Of a stretch of DNA of 31,446 nucleotides, positions 8,754 to 20,061 are shown in pieces; positions within the stretch are counted from its first letter, which is position 1; every line of letters starts with the position of its first letter. Below the pieces are notes generated by a model that saw only the letters and a program-made list of their open reading frames with translations, was not told the origin of the DNA and did not search any database. Source of the DNA: Perkinsus marinus ATCC 50983 (Eukaryota > Perkinsozoa > Perkinsida > Perkinsidae); the NCBI RefSeq assembly GCF_000006405.1, contig NW_003213081.1, forward strand, positions 642,233 through 673,678. The letters are read 5' to 3'. The position numbers were made by a program, and so were the translations under genes.

Positions 8754-10574
8754 TCACAACCCGCTGAACTTCCGTTCGCCATTTCCCTGTCTGTTGCTGC
8801 CAAAATGAGCCACGTTGTTAACCTTAGCGATTCTCGTGCCGAACTGTATAGCCCTTTTCCTAAATCCTGCCAAGTCCCCCAACGCTCCCCCCGCGATTAA
8901 TCTCAACGCACCACGCAACAACGGTTTCGTCTCCACATTACTATCACATAGTCGGTGGCGGCCGATCCAGTTGAGGAGGTCCTCATCCAGATAGGGGTGC
9001 CGGGGCTCTCGAGCATGATCACTCATAACTCGATCGTCCCTCCCAAGGTTCCGTCGCCAAAGCCGATGCAGATCTCTGAGCATCTCTCGCCTCCTCCCAT
9101 CGAGGCCTCCTCTGAGTTCGCTGGTCCGATACCGAGCATAACCACCCAGGACCTCATCCGCACCATGGCCGACCAACAGCACTCGAGCCTCCGATCGAAC
9201 CAACGCTCCTCTAGGAGCAGCACTGGTGAGGACCAGCGGGAGTGGAACGCGATCTACTTCGCCATTCCGAAGTAGCTCCCCCGCCTTGTGCGTGCGGCAA
9301 TAAGGCGAAGCTCCCTCGTCAGCCTTTCTACGACAACAGAACTTACACATTCCTCGAATGCAGCTCTCCTTAGCCACTCTAGAGCAACCATCACTCGAAC
9401 ACTTCTTCCTTACCGGCTCCGAATGCACAGCCATCCGCCTACACTCCGCTGAGGCCTCGTTCTCTTCCCTCAACACAGCCCGACGGAACTCGTCATTTCC
9501 GCATTGCTCGGGCTCAACGAGCACCCCTTCCCCCCGAGCTGCCGTCCATAACGCTGCTGATATGTTCACGTCCATATGCGTCACTTCAGGGCTGCTTAGA
9601 CCCATCACTCGATCATACATACCCTTATCACTCGCGTCAATTCCACACAATATCAGCCGCACTCTCGCACGTCCGTAGACCTCCGCTAGGCGCTGATAGC
9701 TGACCAGGGCTGTCCTCAGATCGGGCGAGTCCCTTCCATCTACACTAGCAGTAAGGAGATCAACTTGCCTGTCCGACTCCTCTAGGGCGAGCGCGGCGAG
9801 AGTCGTCGAATCGACACCACCCGAAAACAAGATACCAATAGGTCCAGGATGGTCCAACATGCGGACACGACGAGCCACCGCTCGCCGTAAAACTACCAGA
9901 AACTCTTCTGGCGTTCCGGTGTCGGTCGTGTTGGTGTTCCAGAAGGCTTCCTTTCTAAAGGGAACTCCAGTAGGGTAGGGGACTTCCCGAATTCGACGGC
10001 TCTTCAAATCAAGGCAGTACACGCTACCTTCAGCCGGAACCTCAGCAACCTCAAATTTTCCACCAATACTCCCAACAGAGGCTATCGTCAGACCATTTTC
10101 GGTATCATTAGATAACAGCAAAGACCTTCTGCCGAGTCTATCACGGCCAAACCAGATCTCCCCCCGCCTCGCATCGTAATATACGAACGCGAATGGTCCT
10201 TTCAGAGCTTCCAAAGCGATGATCGGTTCCTCAGTTGCGCACAGCCTATCAAAAACCTCAATAGTGTCGCTTCTGCTGGGCCCGTTGAGCTCGTCATTGA
10301 AGAGCTCACCGTTCCACAGGAGGATGTGGTCGTCAGTACAGTATGGTTGCTGCACCGCACCTTGCGAGCCGCGCATGTGTAAAACCGCAGATTTGAATTC
10401 CATAGTGGTATCACCGTAATGAGCCCGCCGACTCCTGAAACGATCAGGGCCGCGACAGCGAAGGAGGTCGTCCATCTCGGGGAGTTTGGCAGAAGCTGAG
10501 TGGTTTTCGAATTTGTAGGATGCCGGGATCGAACTTGCGCATGTGTCGATTATGTGAAGGCATATGCCACACAT
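8754..10574 (-). CDS. ASNSD1: Asparagine synthetase domain-containing protein (ASNSD1 type), single exon
   Basis: 606 residues from the ATG at 10574. That start is chosen because it gives MCGIC, placing Cys2 as the expected N-terminal nucleophile of the glutaminase domain; five in-frame codons upstream are ignored. NGELFND and GPFAFVYYD follow. The synthetase domain has the ATP pyrophosphatase P-loop SGGVDS (about residue 251), VGHGADEVLGGY (about 468), NLGRDDRV, HPYLDEDLLNW and a C-terminal KRAIQFGTRIAK as in ASNSD1. Between the two synthetase halves (about residues 392-430) is a Cys-rich insert, C-x4-C-x7-C-x4-C-x2-CC-x11-C-x2-H, that looks like a zinc site. The frame is unbroken for 1.8 kb, unlike every other well-supported gene here. 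Substrate is not provable from sequence. Confidence 0.93.
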   Translation of the reverse strand: MCGICLHIIDTCASSIPASYKFENHSASAKLPEMDDLLRCRGPDRFRSRRAHYGDTTMEFKSAVLHMRGSQGAVQQPYCTDDHILLWNGELFNDELNGPSRSDTIEVFDRLCATEEPIIALEALKGPFAFVYYDARRGEIWFGRDRLGRRSLLLSNDTENGLTIASVGSIGGKFEVAEVPAEGSVYCLDLKSRRIREVPYPTGVPFRKEAFWNTNTTDTGTPEEFLVVLRRAVARRVRMLDHPGPIGILFSGGVDSTTLAALALEESDRQVDLLTASVDGRDSPDLRTALVSYQRLAEVYGRARVRLILCGIDASDKGMYDRVMGLSSPEVTHMDVNISAALWTAARGEGVLVEPEQCGNDEFRRAVLREENEASAECRRMAVHSEPVRKKCSSDGCSRVAKESCIRGMCKFCCRRKADEGASPYCRTHKAGELLRNGEVDRVPLPLVLTSAAPRGALVRSEARVLLVGHGADEVLGGYARYRTSELRGGLDGRRREMLRDLHRLWRRNLGRDDRVMSDHAREPRHPYLDEDLLNWIGRHRLCDSNVETKPLLRGALRLIAGGALGDLAGFRKRAIQFGTRIAKVNNVAHFGSNRQGNGERKFSGL

Positions 10575-10679
10575 AAGGAGAGTAACCAAAGAAACAGTAA
10601 AATCTGATCTGAAAATTTTCAGGGTGCCGCCCTTCCCCGAAACTTTTCACAGCTGATGAGTTATGACACCTAGAAGCAG

Positions 10680-10860
10680 TGTGGAAATAAATTTGCACAC
10701 GTTCATCAACCACATGTGTTGGTGACAATATGAAAACTCTGAGGAAAACTTTGAAAATTTTTTGTTAGTTTCTAGACACTCCTCGTAAATTCTCCCAAAT
10801 CGTACATAAACTCCCATGATTGTTGAGAAAAGTATTGAGCTCATCTCAGGAGAAATTGAA
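10680..10860 (-). repeat. Dispersed non-coding element, longest copy
   Basis: Read on the - strand it carries aaaattttcaaagttttcct, cagagttttcatattgtcac and accaacacatgtggttgatg, then ttccacactgctt. It aligns over about 180 bases with the antisense copy at 1881-2000 and the + copies. The core shared with the minisatellite is at 10697-10735. Confidence 0.6.
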
Positions 10861-11422
10861 CATTTTTTTCGCAGAACTTCTTATCACATATCGTTAGAAA
10901 GTATTTCTCGACTTCTGCATGAATGTGTACACAACCGTATGCTCAGCGCCTTTTGACGCCTCGAAATGCACAGAAAAACACATGTACGCGATATCACAAA
11001 TCGCGATTACTTACTATCGCCCTGCATAGTGTGTTCTGTTTCGATCGCCCAACAGTAATATGAACAGCGTGCCTCGCCTACACCCTGTAACTGTTCGTGA
11101 TCGAGTATGATCATACTTATCGAAATTTCTCTTATCCGTAGAACTTATAATGATCAGATTTTTCTAAGCTACAAAATGTTACCGTTTTGGAAAAGTTCAG
11201 AAACATTTCCTCCTCAACTGTTCCCTCCGGAGGTAACATCCCCAACATGGGTAGGAGGCTTACCCTGAGCCTTCCCTCTCTCCGAATTGAAGAGCCGCGC
11301 GATGAGGGTGTCTGCCGGAGGCCCTACTAGAAGGCAACAAAGCGATCTCCTACTTCTAAGAGGAGTAGTGCATATCAGCAAGTTACCTTCACTATACAGA
11401 AACCTGTTTTATACTGTTGACA

Positions 11423-11550
11423 TACGAATTCGGATATAAATGTACAGAAACCAATACGAACTCGGGTATAAATGTACAGAAACTAATACGACTTCGGGCA
11501 TAAATGTACAGAAACCAATACGAATTCGGGTATAAATGTACAGAGACCAA
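11423..11550 (+). repeat. 32-base tandem repeat, four units, joined to a dispersed-element copy
   Basis: Units at 11423, 11455, 11487 and 11519 each read tacgaattcgg-like followed by tataaatgtacagaaaccaa with one to three changes. The last is followed by gaattccccaaaattttctc and ttcatatcgtgaccatg, so the array is an internal amplification of the element's upstream part (copy 11440-11620). Confidence 0.85.
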
Positions 11551-11826
11551 TACGAATTCCCCAAAATTTTCTCAGAACTTTCATATCGTGACCATGTGAT
11601 TATCGATTATAATGGCGAGCGCGAAGTGAAAAGCGCACCTTCGAAGTTTGCTGACAATCTCAAGGTTGGTCCAGTTCGAGCATAATTAAACTCGGTGTAT
11701 TCAATAGACCTCTGCTGAGCTTCAAGAGCGATACCGGAATTGAATTTAACGTGTAAATTTGGATTCTGGGAGCGGTCCGGTCCAACTGCATTGGATATCG
11801 CATGAATCGTATTAGTTCCCCCAGTT

Positions 11827-14800
11827 ATGGTGATCCCAGTCTCTCAAGACCAACGAAGGCTGCCCTCCATTAAATCGGTCGAGGACGATATCATACTCGA
11901 CCGAAGCTTCTTCGATGAGCTCCTACTGCCTTCCACAACGAATACTGATTATGACATTTACTTGCTAGAGGCCCTATGGCCGATTCTAGCTAGGGCGCTA
12001 GCAACGCTTTCACTCGAGGTGGGTGCTTCAGCACCACACATGTCCACCTCTACTCTTCCCTTGGTGACGGTGCAGCTCTTGAAACGCTCGCACAGAGATA
12101 TCATGATGACAATATTTCTCAATTTCCGTCGGGAGTCTTCAAAAAAATTCAAAAGGTGCGATCGATACGATATACTCTAAATCAACTTTGGTCCCATTTT
12201 CCGTGGGAGAATCAATTTTATAATCGTTTCACAAGTCGTTCATTGAATGCTCTCGTTCGTCCAGGTTGAACGCCTCCACTTCCGAGAGGACGCAGACCCG
12301 GTAGTCCGCAACAGATTCTGTCCGCTAGCTTGGCTAGCTCAGTATCTACTTCGTAACAAACCTAATAGTGGCACTCTTGAAAGAGATGGAATACAGCGAG
12401 AAAGAGAGTTGAAACAATTCTCTGCGTGGGTGGACATTGAACGGGGCCGTCGAGAGGTGAGAAACCGTCGTAAATCGCACAGTGATAGTGACTAGTTCAT
12501 GAAGAGAACTTGTAGACCTAGATATGTTAAATGAAAAAATATATTAAGTTCCACCTTATATAATTATAAATAATAAGAAGATATATCAAAAATAAAACGT
12601 ATTCTTTATGACAATACTTATAATGAAAACTCATAATGGCTGCAGTGGGCGCATCATATGATGTTGATATCGTATAGTCGCCGGACGTTTGATGGAGGTC
12701 TCTTCATGAGTTCCGAATAACTCATTAAGACGGGTATAATACTATTCATGAAAAACGAAGATGAAAATATATCACGCGATCGTTCATCACAGATACATCG
12801 TCGCGAGAATCTAGTGCGACGTGTTTTCAACGGCTTCTCTTCCAGAAGACAAGTCCGCATAAGCGCCCTCCCAAGAGTCGTAGCAGTTCTAGACGAACTA
12901 GCTTGCCTCGGTGGCGAGCTTGTCAGCGCCGAGTACTGCAGTAGCAAGAACATCATCAACAACTTCACCGGGAAGGACTCTATCGATTTCGCGGAGTTCT
13001 GGAGTTGGTTCGCTGGACCGCCCAGAGGAGAAGGTGGGAATCCACTCGAATTCAAATGACCGAGAGCCTCCAAGTTCGTTCCGAATGGTCCATATCAGTA
13101 GGTGGGAATTTCTAGTAGTTGTTGTAGCTGCGAGAATAGTCATCATTTACCTTGAGTATGCTGAACACACTGCGGTCATTGTGCCATGAGAATCAACATC
13201 AAGTTCCTCGTCTTCGTCACGAGCATGAGTTCGATGTCCTGCAGGAGGCGTGCCTTTGAAATGGACGGCGTTCGTCCGCGCGGAAGCCCGTAAACACCAT
13301 AAGGCTGCTCAAGTAAGACGAAAACAGTCCAATACCCGTATAGGTCACCGACATAACTGTTCTCGCATGTGCCTTGATCGACTACTGTGATATGGTCAAC
13401 CGCTTCTGCCTTCCTGTAGCGCGCTATAGTTTTTTTAGCCAAGATGCGATGGGGATGTATACTTTCGATTCTCAGGAACAGAAAGCAAAGAAAGTAGAAA
13501 AGGAAGAGATAGCAATTGTTGCTGCCGTACGTGCTGACGAGGATCGTGAAGAAGCGGAGTGAGTCCTGCATACCTATCTGTGCTACTTAACTACCTTTGT
13601 GAGGCTCAGTCATTAGACTAAGCGTGTGACTGGGGTATTCGATATTGTCTCCAAGAGTCTTAAATTCCCCTCGGGTTGAACTCGCGAAATTCATAAGTTC
13701 GAAGTATGGTGAAACCCCGTCCGAGGGGATGCTCATTTGGCGAGAAAATGAGCTCGTGAGTGCTCGTCGAGTCAACTCGTGGCTGTTCTCGTTGAAGCAA
13801 TTCTCAACTGCCCTTCTACACAGCCGATGTGGTCCTATAGTCACTATAGTTATTTTTACTGTACTGTAGTGCAATACACTATACTTTATCGATAGTGTAC
13901 ATTAATTGTATGCAGTTTGGGTAGGGGCTTTCACTGAGAGGCGATGCTCTTCTTATCAGATTCAATAACCTCTGCGACGAGTTGTCAGAAAATGAGGAAA
14001 TTCGGAAAATACTCGATGAAGACTTCATCCTCACAGGCGATGAACTCGCAGAAGACGAGGAAGCCGACGATGAGGTGACGAAACTTTTACGCCATTTTCG
14101 ACTGAACTTCGTTCACGCTAGGTGCCCTCTAGAGGTAGCCATGTTGAGCTAATCTGTGCTCTCATGGAGAAAGCTGGATTACAAAGAGACCCAAATTGCT
14201 GCCCTGCTGAGCTGGCTGCTGTCCCAGACGTTGGTGACGCGAAATGGTGAGGAATGCTCACCCTTTAAATGAAGAGACACGTCTGGCTCTCTCTCCCGTA
14301 TGCTTTAGTCGCGATTCCTGCTAGTTCGTCCGATCGAAACAACTGAGTTTGGCCCTTCAGGACGGCAGTTTGTGTGCAGCAATGGGCGCTACTGCAACGC
14401 CTTCTGGCTTGCCAATGTGAGGACGGAGTGGTAGACGCGGAGAGCCTTGAGAAGATGATGGATCGCAAGGAATTCGTTGCCCTGAAACGGAGAGTGGCGT
14501 AAGTGACGACACTCGATGTGGTATGCGGTATAGCAGGGTGACTGAAATATTTCATGGTGGAATATTTCACGGTGTCGCGGCGCCTTGCTCCAGCCACTCT
14601 GCGGTATAGCAAAACAGACTAGGTTTGCATGTTGAGGGCATGAACGAAGCAGATATCGATGTTTTGAATACATTCGACTATCAACAACATCTCTAGCGGC
14701 TGTGTCTCGTGGATGCTCAGTTTAACCAGAGATCTGCATCCTAGCCCTGGAGCGGACGATCATGTGCTGCGAGTTGCACTTGCTGGAAAAGATGAGGAAA

Positions 14801-15817
14801 CTGAGGGGGCCAACAGAGGTGTGTACTTCGTCGCTTCTTGCAAATACGATATTCGAATCCCCATGTCTCCTCTACAGATTCTGTCCTGGAAAGCTGTGGT
14901 GGACGGCAGAGCACCGCTCCGGGAGGAAAGCGCAAACCTTCTATGAAAGAGCTATCGGACAGGTGAGAGCAGCCGAGGACTATCACAGGTCACTTCAATA
15001 CGCACAGTAGATACAATATAAGCATAATTCGCCTTGAATGGTTGCTAGAACAGTTTGGAACGTTGATGCCAGAAGGGCGCGACGATTATCCTGAGAACCC
15101 ACAAGTAGGCGCGATATGGAAGAGTATTTTTGGGATGACGTTCATCAGTCCTTATCCAAATCTGCCGTTCGTGGGTTGGCTGAGGAGTTGTGTCCGGATA
15201 TCACTGACGAGGAATTTGAGGTGAGTGTCGTTAGAATGTCTGAGGAGGGCAGGAGCTTCCAGCCAGGAAGAAAGCGTCTGCTGAATTTCGATGGAATGTG
15301 TAGATAATTTATCACTACATATTTATTCAAAAGGAATACCAAGGGTTAGAGAGTCTAGTCCTGCCGTAAGCTATTATCAGAGTCGTAGAGTCTGTATACG
15401 ACTCTGATATTAACCCGATAGATAGTCCTGTAATGCGACTTCTCTGAGGAATGAACATAATTGAATCTATCATTCATCAAACTCGTTTGCTAGATTAGCA
15501 CGTCACGCGGTCACTGTTTTCGGCAAGAGCTTGAGAATTAATCATTAATTATTAGTGATTCGAAATTAAAGCGAAAAGCATGTCATTATCAAACGTAACG
15601 ACTATTACGAAGAGTTTTCGCAATAGTCATTATCTTGAAAGCCCGAACAGGATAGGCAGCGGACACCACTCAGGCCAAATGGGTCATCATTGACGCGGAC
15701 GGATCTGGCTCCTTGGAATTCGACGAGTTCGTTGAATGGATGGCCCTCGATGAGTTCGACATCGATGATGGTGAGTGGTGGCAACTTTCTGGACCAGAAT
15801 TGAGACAGCTGAGGTGA
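11827..15817 (+). CDS. Dpy-30-like / EF-hand protein, 13 exons
   Basis: Exons 11827-12018, 12265-12456, 12793-13033, 13245-13312, 13476-13558, 13656-13755, 13925-14074, 14122-14246, 14361-14498, 14721-14818, 14878-14962, 15109-15220 and 15674-15817 give 575 residues with consistent phases. Exons 1-2 form a two-helix Dpy-30-like segment ending PLAWLAQYLLRNKP, a dimerisation motif found in chromatin and axonemal proteins. Exon 3 has a weak EF-like piece (SIDFAEFWSWF), exons 4-5 an A/E/K-rich helix, exons 12-13 a canonical EF hand: helix PDITDEEFE, then loop DADGSGSLEFDE (about residue 535) and FVEWM. Ca2+ binding at that loop is expected. A flagellar scaffold role is only a guess. Several internal acceptors have alternatives one codon away, and the 5' end may extend upstream. 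Confidence 0.75.
15375..15628. repeat. Three palindromes inside the last intron of the EF-hand gene
   Basis: 15375-15409 has 13-base perfect arms and a 9-base loop. 15540-15560 is 10-1-10 with one mismatch. 15600-15628 is 14-1-14 with two mismatches. The latter two have the single-base centre seen repeatedly to the right. Confidence 0.75.
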
Positions 15818-16085
15818 GTAATGATTTTACCTCTTCCAGACTGATCGGCGGAGCTAAAAGTGGTTAATTGCACCAGGTGGACATTTGATTGTGTCTGCGT
15901 TTATGGCGTCATGACATGCCGTTGCTCTACTTGGCATTGGTGTCGTTTGTGTTGTAAGTTAGAACACAGAAGGTCAAAATGAATTGAAACAACTCGCTGT
16001 TGAATCCACCCCTCTCAGCTGGGAAACGAGACAACTCAGCAAGACTCGTGTATGAGCAGTTTTTAACGTGCCAGCAATGAAGAAA

Positions 16086-16134
16086 TCATAAAACTTGCGT
16101 TAGGTTAGGCCCTAACCTAACGCAAGTTTTATGA
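16086..16134. repeat. 49-base perfect palindrome with one central base
   Basis: Arms of 24 bases are exactly complementary around the single base at 16110. Each arm contains a TTAGGTTAGG or CCTAACCTAA doublet. It lies about 270 bases after the EF-hand stop, just before the segmental duplication. No gene reading is apparent. Confidence 0.9.
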
Positions 16135-16158
16135 CTCAAGTGCACTCAAGTCTCCCTG

Positions 16159-17530
16159 GGAGAAAGGCAAGTACAACAAGAATTTAAGAGTGGGACAGAA
16201 TTTCATGTGCAGCATCTCCCCACCTCAACAACGCTCCTGGGGGAACGTTCGTGTGTAACAAGCGGCACTCCTCAGGAGTCTATCCCCAGGATAGTATCCT
16301 GAGATTCAGGACCTGAATGACACTAGACCAACGGGAGACAGCCATCATCGATGTGAACATCTTGTGTTGTCTAATTGGCGTCGTGCTCGCCATATAGGTT
16401 AACGATAGAGCCTATAGCTGGGAACTAACCCGACATTTCATTCATCGCTCATTCCCGACACCATGGGATTCATAATTTCGAGAAGGCATATGGGAAATAC
16501 GATATGGATGATTCTGACTTATCGCACAACCCAATGTACATTGTATGTTTTATACATGCATGCCGAGCCTCGATGCCTCTATTATTATTAGCACTCCTCG
16601 TACAACTCACTGAGGAGAATAACAGCATAGCTGGTATTCGGAGGAATCCAACGTGTTTCGGTTCATAAGCTTTCAATCCCTCTCCTCTTCCCCTTTGATT
16701 GCTTTCCGCAACCAGGTTGTCACAACCTGGTTGTGTGAGACTCCTTGCATAGAGAAGATGGGAAAAGAGGAGCAATCGAGATACTTATACTGTATTGTAG
16801 TAACTACTACCCTTTGTGTAGTCCTTACTGCGTTGGCTGCATTTTTTCCCGAGGTGAATTCACTGAATGGTCACAAGTCTCGCTCATGTTCGGCTAACTC
16901 CTACAATTTTCTCCTTGTACTTGATTTTCTCTCACCCAATGTTTTGCATGTTTGATGGTCTTGATATTTCTTAGATTTCCCAGAGGCTCTGGGCCAGAGA
17001 TACAGGGTCTCAATTGAGATCCGAATTGTTTTCGCATCCATTGAGAACGCAAGCAGGCTCACCGTTACTTCTGCTGATATATGAACTACGTTGACTATAA
17101 TTAAGATTCCTTAAAAATTCATTGCACTTATAGACTCTTTCTGTGAGATCAGAAGGTCGCATATGTATGAGGTGATGACGCGAAGGTTTGTGTGACGCAT
17201 TGATCCCGGATGGGCCATCCGGGATGGCCATAGACCACTTGTTAGTCTTCGGGCCCGACAAGCAAACACAAGATCGGTATTGGCCGTCACAGAGCTAACC
17301 AGGCTGGTTAAACCAGCACAACGATGCTGAGTCGCCGGACTGGCTCTAGCTAATTTGATAATGCAATTTGGAAGCATCATGTTATGATACTGATCCCCGT
17401 TCGGTGGGGGATCAGTACACCCTGAAACCATTTGGAAGGATCGAGAGCACTGGGGACTAGGAGATCAAACGTGACAATGATCCAGTGGCCTCCTCTCTGA
17501 GGCTCTCCGCCTCCGAACGGTTGAACAACA
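16159..17530. repeat. Segmental duplication, copy A
   Basis: It aligns collinearly with 18148-19785. Shared stretches include gggacagaatttca, cataatttcgagaag, ctgaggagaataacagcata, gtgtttcggttcataagc, gattgctttccgcaacca and gaattcactgaatggtcaca. Copy A also carries a short exon-like frame from ATG 16758: a charged N-terminus, then hydrophobic LYCIVVTTTLCVVLTALAAF, then a GTGAAT donor. That frame is kept in copy B to within one base at its end. Differences between the copies are mostly substitutions plus clean 14-base insertions. Confidence 0.85.
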
Positions 17531-18147
17531 GAAAAGAGATATCCTATTTGGAGGTCGTCGACGAGTTGCACCAGCAGATGCTCCTATACTTCATAGTCGC
17601 AAATGAGAGGAGCGAATGGTTTGGAGGCTGTGAGGTCATAGAGAAGGACAAAATGATTGAAACTCTGTTCGATCAATGATCGTTTATTTCCTCGGCCACA
17701 AGCGCCATATTTGGGGACACGAGCTTTACCAGCCTTTGTTCCATTTTGGATTAGTTTAGTTCGGCGTAGTAGAGATATTGGGTACCTTTTAACGACCACA
17801 TATTGTGTTGTTGTCGATTACTTGCTTGATTCATCGTTTGCCTTTAATGATAGTTCGTGTGAGCCTGTGACCGTCGGAGTCTGACGATCTCTCTAATTAC
17901 GCGTTAGGCTTTGATAATATCAAATTGATATGATTCTGCATACCTATCGTCTCTATGAATTCGAATGTTGATAGTTGAATTTCTGGATAGTTGTCGAGAT
18001 CGTCGTTCAGCACATCCAACGTTACTTGATTGGTCATACGATAGGGCCCCTGGCGGGCATAGATAAGATAATATTGGGGTCATGTAGGTCCGAAAGGCAA
18101 GTCGGATGCCGAAGTTGTTGCCGAAGATGCCGAGTAGATGCCCGTCT
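17531..18147. other. Single-copy segment between the duplicates
   Basis: Open frames of 60-75 codons exist on both strands, for example 17485-17679 (+) with SERLNNRKEISYLEVVDELH and a possible C-terminus. None connects to a recognisable gene. Confidence 0.3.
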
Positions 18148-19785
18148 TCCTTTCTGAAAGGCAAGTGCGATGAGATTCAAGAGTGGGACAGAATTTCAAG
18201 TGCAACATCTCCCCACCGCAACAACGCTCCTGGGGGAACCTTTGTGTGTAACAACCTGCAATCTTTGAGTCTATCCTCAGGATACTATCCTGAATGACAC
18301 TAGACCAAGAGACTCTCTTGAAGAGAGACAGCCATCAAGTTCTTCTCCTATCGTATTCGGCTCCCAGGCCCCAGGTTCCTTCGGGATGGGTTTCTTTGTT
18401 GGTTCATATTCGATGTTATGATTGTTCATTGTTAACATTGTTATCATCTTGTCGTCAAATTGGCATCGTGTTTGCCTATAGGTTAACGATAGAGCCTATA
18501 GCCGGGAACTTACCCGACATCCCATTCCCGACAACATGGGATTCATAATTTCGAGAAGACATTTAGCCAGAATGATATAAATGATTCGCACTCATCATCC
18601 AACCAAATGTACATGTCATGTCTTATACATCATGTATAAGAATGCCACATTGGATAGAGGTGGCCTCTCTCCAATGTGGCATGATGCATGCCGAGCCAGG
18701 ATGACTCAATTATCCTCAGCACTCCTCGAACAATTCTTTGTCAGTAAGTCACTGAGGAGAATAACAGCATAGCTCGTACTCGGAGCAATCCAACGTGTTT
18801 CGGTTCATAAGCTCTCGATCTCTTTCCTTTCTCCCCTTTGATTGCTTTCCGCAACCAGTTTGTGTGAGACTGCCTTTATAGAGAAGATGAGAAGAGAGGC
18901 CCAATCAGGATACCTACACTGTATTGCAGTAACTGCTACCCTTTGTGTGGTCCATACTGCGTTGGCTGCATTTTTCTCTCGAGGTGAATTCACTGAATGG
19001 TCACAAGGCTTGCTCGTGTCCGGCTAACTCCTACAATTCTCTCCGTTTACTTGATTTTTCTCACCCAATGTTTGGCATAATTGATGGTCTTGATACTTTT
19101 TAGACTTTGCAGAGCTACAGGGTCTAAATTGAGATCCAAATTGTTTGCGCATCCATTGAGAACGCAAACAGGCTCACCGTTACATCTGCTGAAATATGAA
19201 CTACGTTGACTATAGTCAAGTGCCGCGACGAGGCAATAAGCTGTGATCTACATCTCTCCAAGTCCCGCAGGAAGTTATCGCAGATGGCTTGAACTATATC
19301 TGTAGCCATAGGCTGAACTTCTCCTGCCCATCACGGGAATGTCTTGAACTAGCCGCGCATTTCATACTGAACGAAGGCTCCGCACATGATTGTTTCCCGC
19401 AGAGCAGACGGCTTCCAGGCATGGAGGATCACGAACACGCAGCTGTCAGAGCAGGCACCAACGGCGTTGAATGATTCAACGCCGTTGAATGATTCAACTT
19501 GAATCGTTGAAAAGTGACGGCACAAGATCGGTATTGGCCGTCACAGTCCGTGACCCACAGAGCTAACCAGCACAACGATGCTGAGTCGCCGGACTGGCTC
19601 TGGCTGGTTTGATAATGCAATTCGGAAGCATCATGTCATGATACCGATCCCTGTTCGGTGGAAGATAAGTACACCCTGCAACCATTTGGAAGGATCGAGA
19701 GCACTGGTGACTAGGAGATCAAACGTGACAATGATCCAGTAGTCTCCTCTCTAAGGCTCTCCGCCTCCGAACGGTTGGACAACAT
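18148..19785. repeat. Segmental duplication, copy B
   Basis: Partner of 16159-17530. It is longer because of extra hairpins: a 9-1-9 palindrome at 18622-18640, a 41-base 20-1-20 hairpin with two mismatched pairs at 18642-18682, and a 29-base perfect palindrome at 19459-19487. The exon-like hydrophobic frame recurs from ATG 18888 but is shifted by one base before its donor, so at least one copy is not under tight coding constraint. Confidence 0.85.
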
Positions 19786-19950
19786 TACCGTGCAGTAGAC
19801 GACAATGCCGTCTTGGCGTACGAAAGGAGCTCATTCTTAATAGTCTCGCTATAGTCATGATGCTCTTGAGTAGCCATGTGAACGTTTTTGACTCGTTTGA
19901 AAGCATCACAATGTCGAGCACCATCGAACTTTTCGACAAAACTGCTTAAC

Positions 19951-20027
19951 CGACGAATCATTGATTCGTCGACTATGATTGGCAACTTCTCATTGATTCG
20001 GAATCAATAAGAGGTTCCCAATCATAG
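19951..20027. repeat. Two adjacent single-centre palindromes
   Basis: 19951-19971 is a perfect 10-1-10 palindrome. 19973-20027 is 27-1-27 with three mismatched pairs. They overlap the start of a - strand frame (19985 down to 19785) whose first codons read IVDESMIRRL, so the palindrome may be partly translated. Confidence 0.8.
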
Positions 20028-20061
20028 CAATTATCACCAACTTCTTGTTGAGCAGATTCCT

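Larger units (their letters stand above)
10575..11826. other. Divergent intergenic region with repeats
   Basis: ASNSD1 (-) and the EF-hand gene (+) diverge from here, so both promoters should lie inside. It holds two dispersed-element copies and a 32-base tandem repeat. Two short + strand frames (start near 11176 with a GTAACA donor, and 11248-11328) could be 5' exons of the EF-hand gene, but no phase-consistent link was found. Confidence 0.45.

Noticed and set aside
13176-13571. 131-codon - strand frame with YGVYGLPRGRTPSISKARLL
   Set aside because: It overlaps two phase-matched exons of the EF-hand gene on the + strand and shows no conserved domain.
14615-14697. Extra EF-hand-gene exon reading EGMNEADIDVLNTFDY
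   Set aside because: It would need a poor GTTTTG donor and disrupts the otherwise continuous phase chain from 14498 to 14721.
16086-16134. Telomere-type repeats (TTAGG doublets)
   Set aside because: Only two units per arm, explained as part of a palindrome; no array.
16470-16775. 101-codon - strand frame in copy A
   Set aside because: Not maintained in copy B and without a domain; likely a chance frame.
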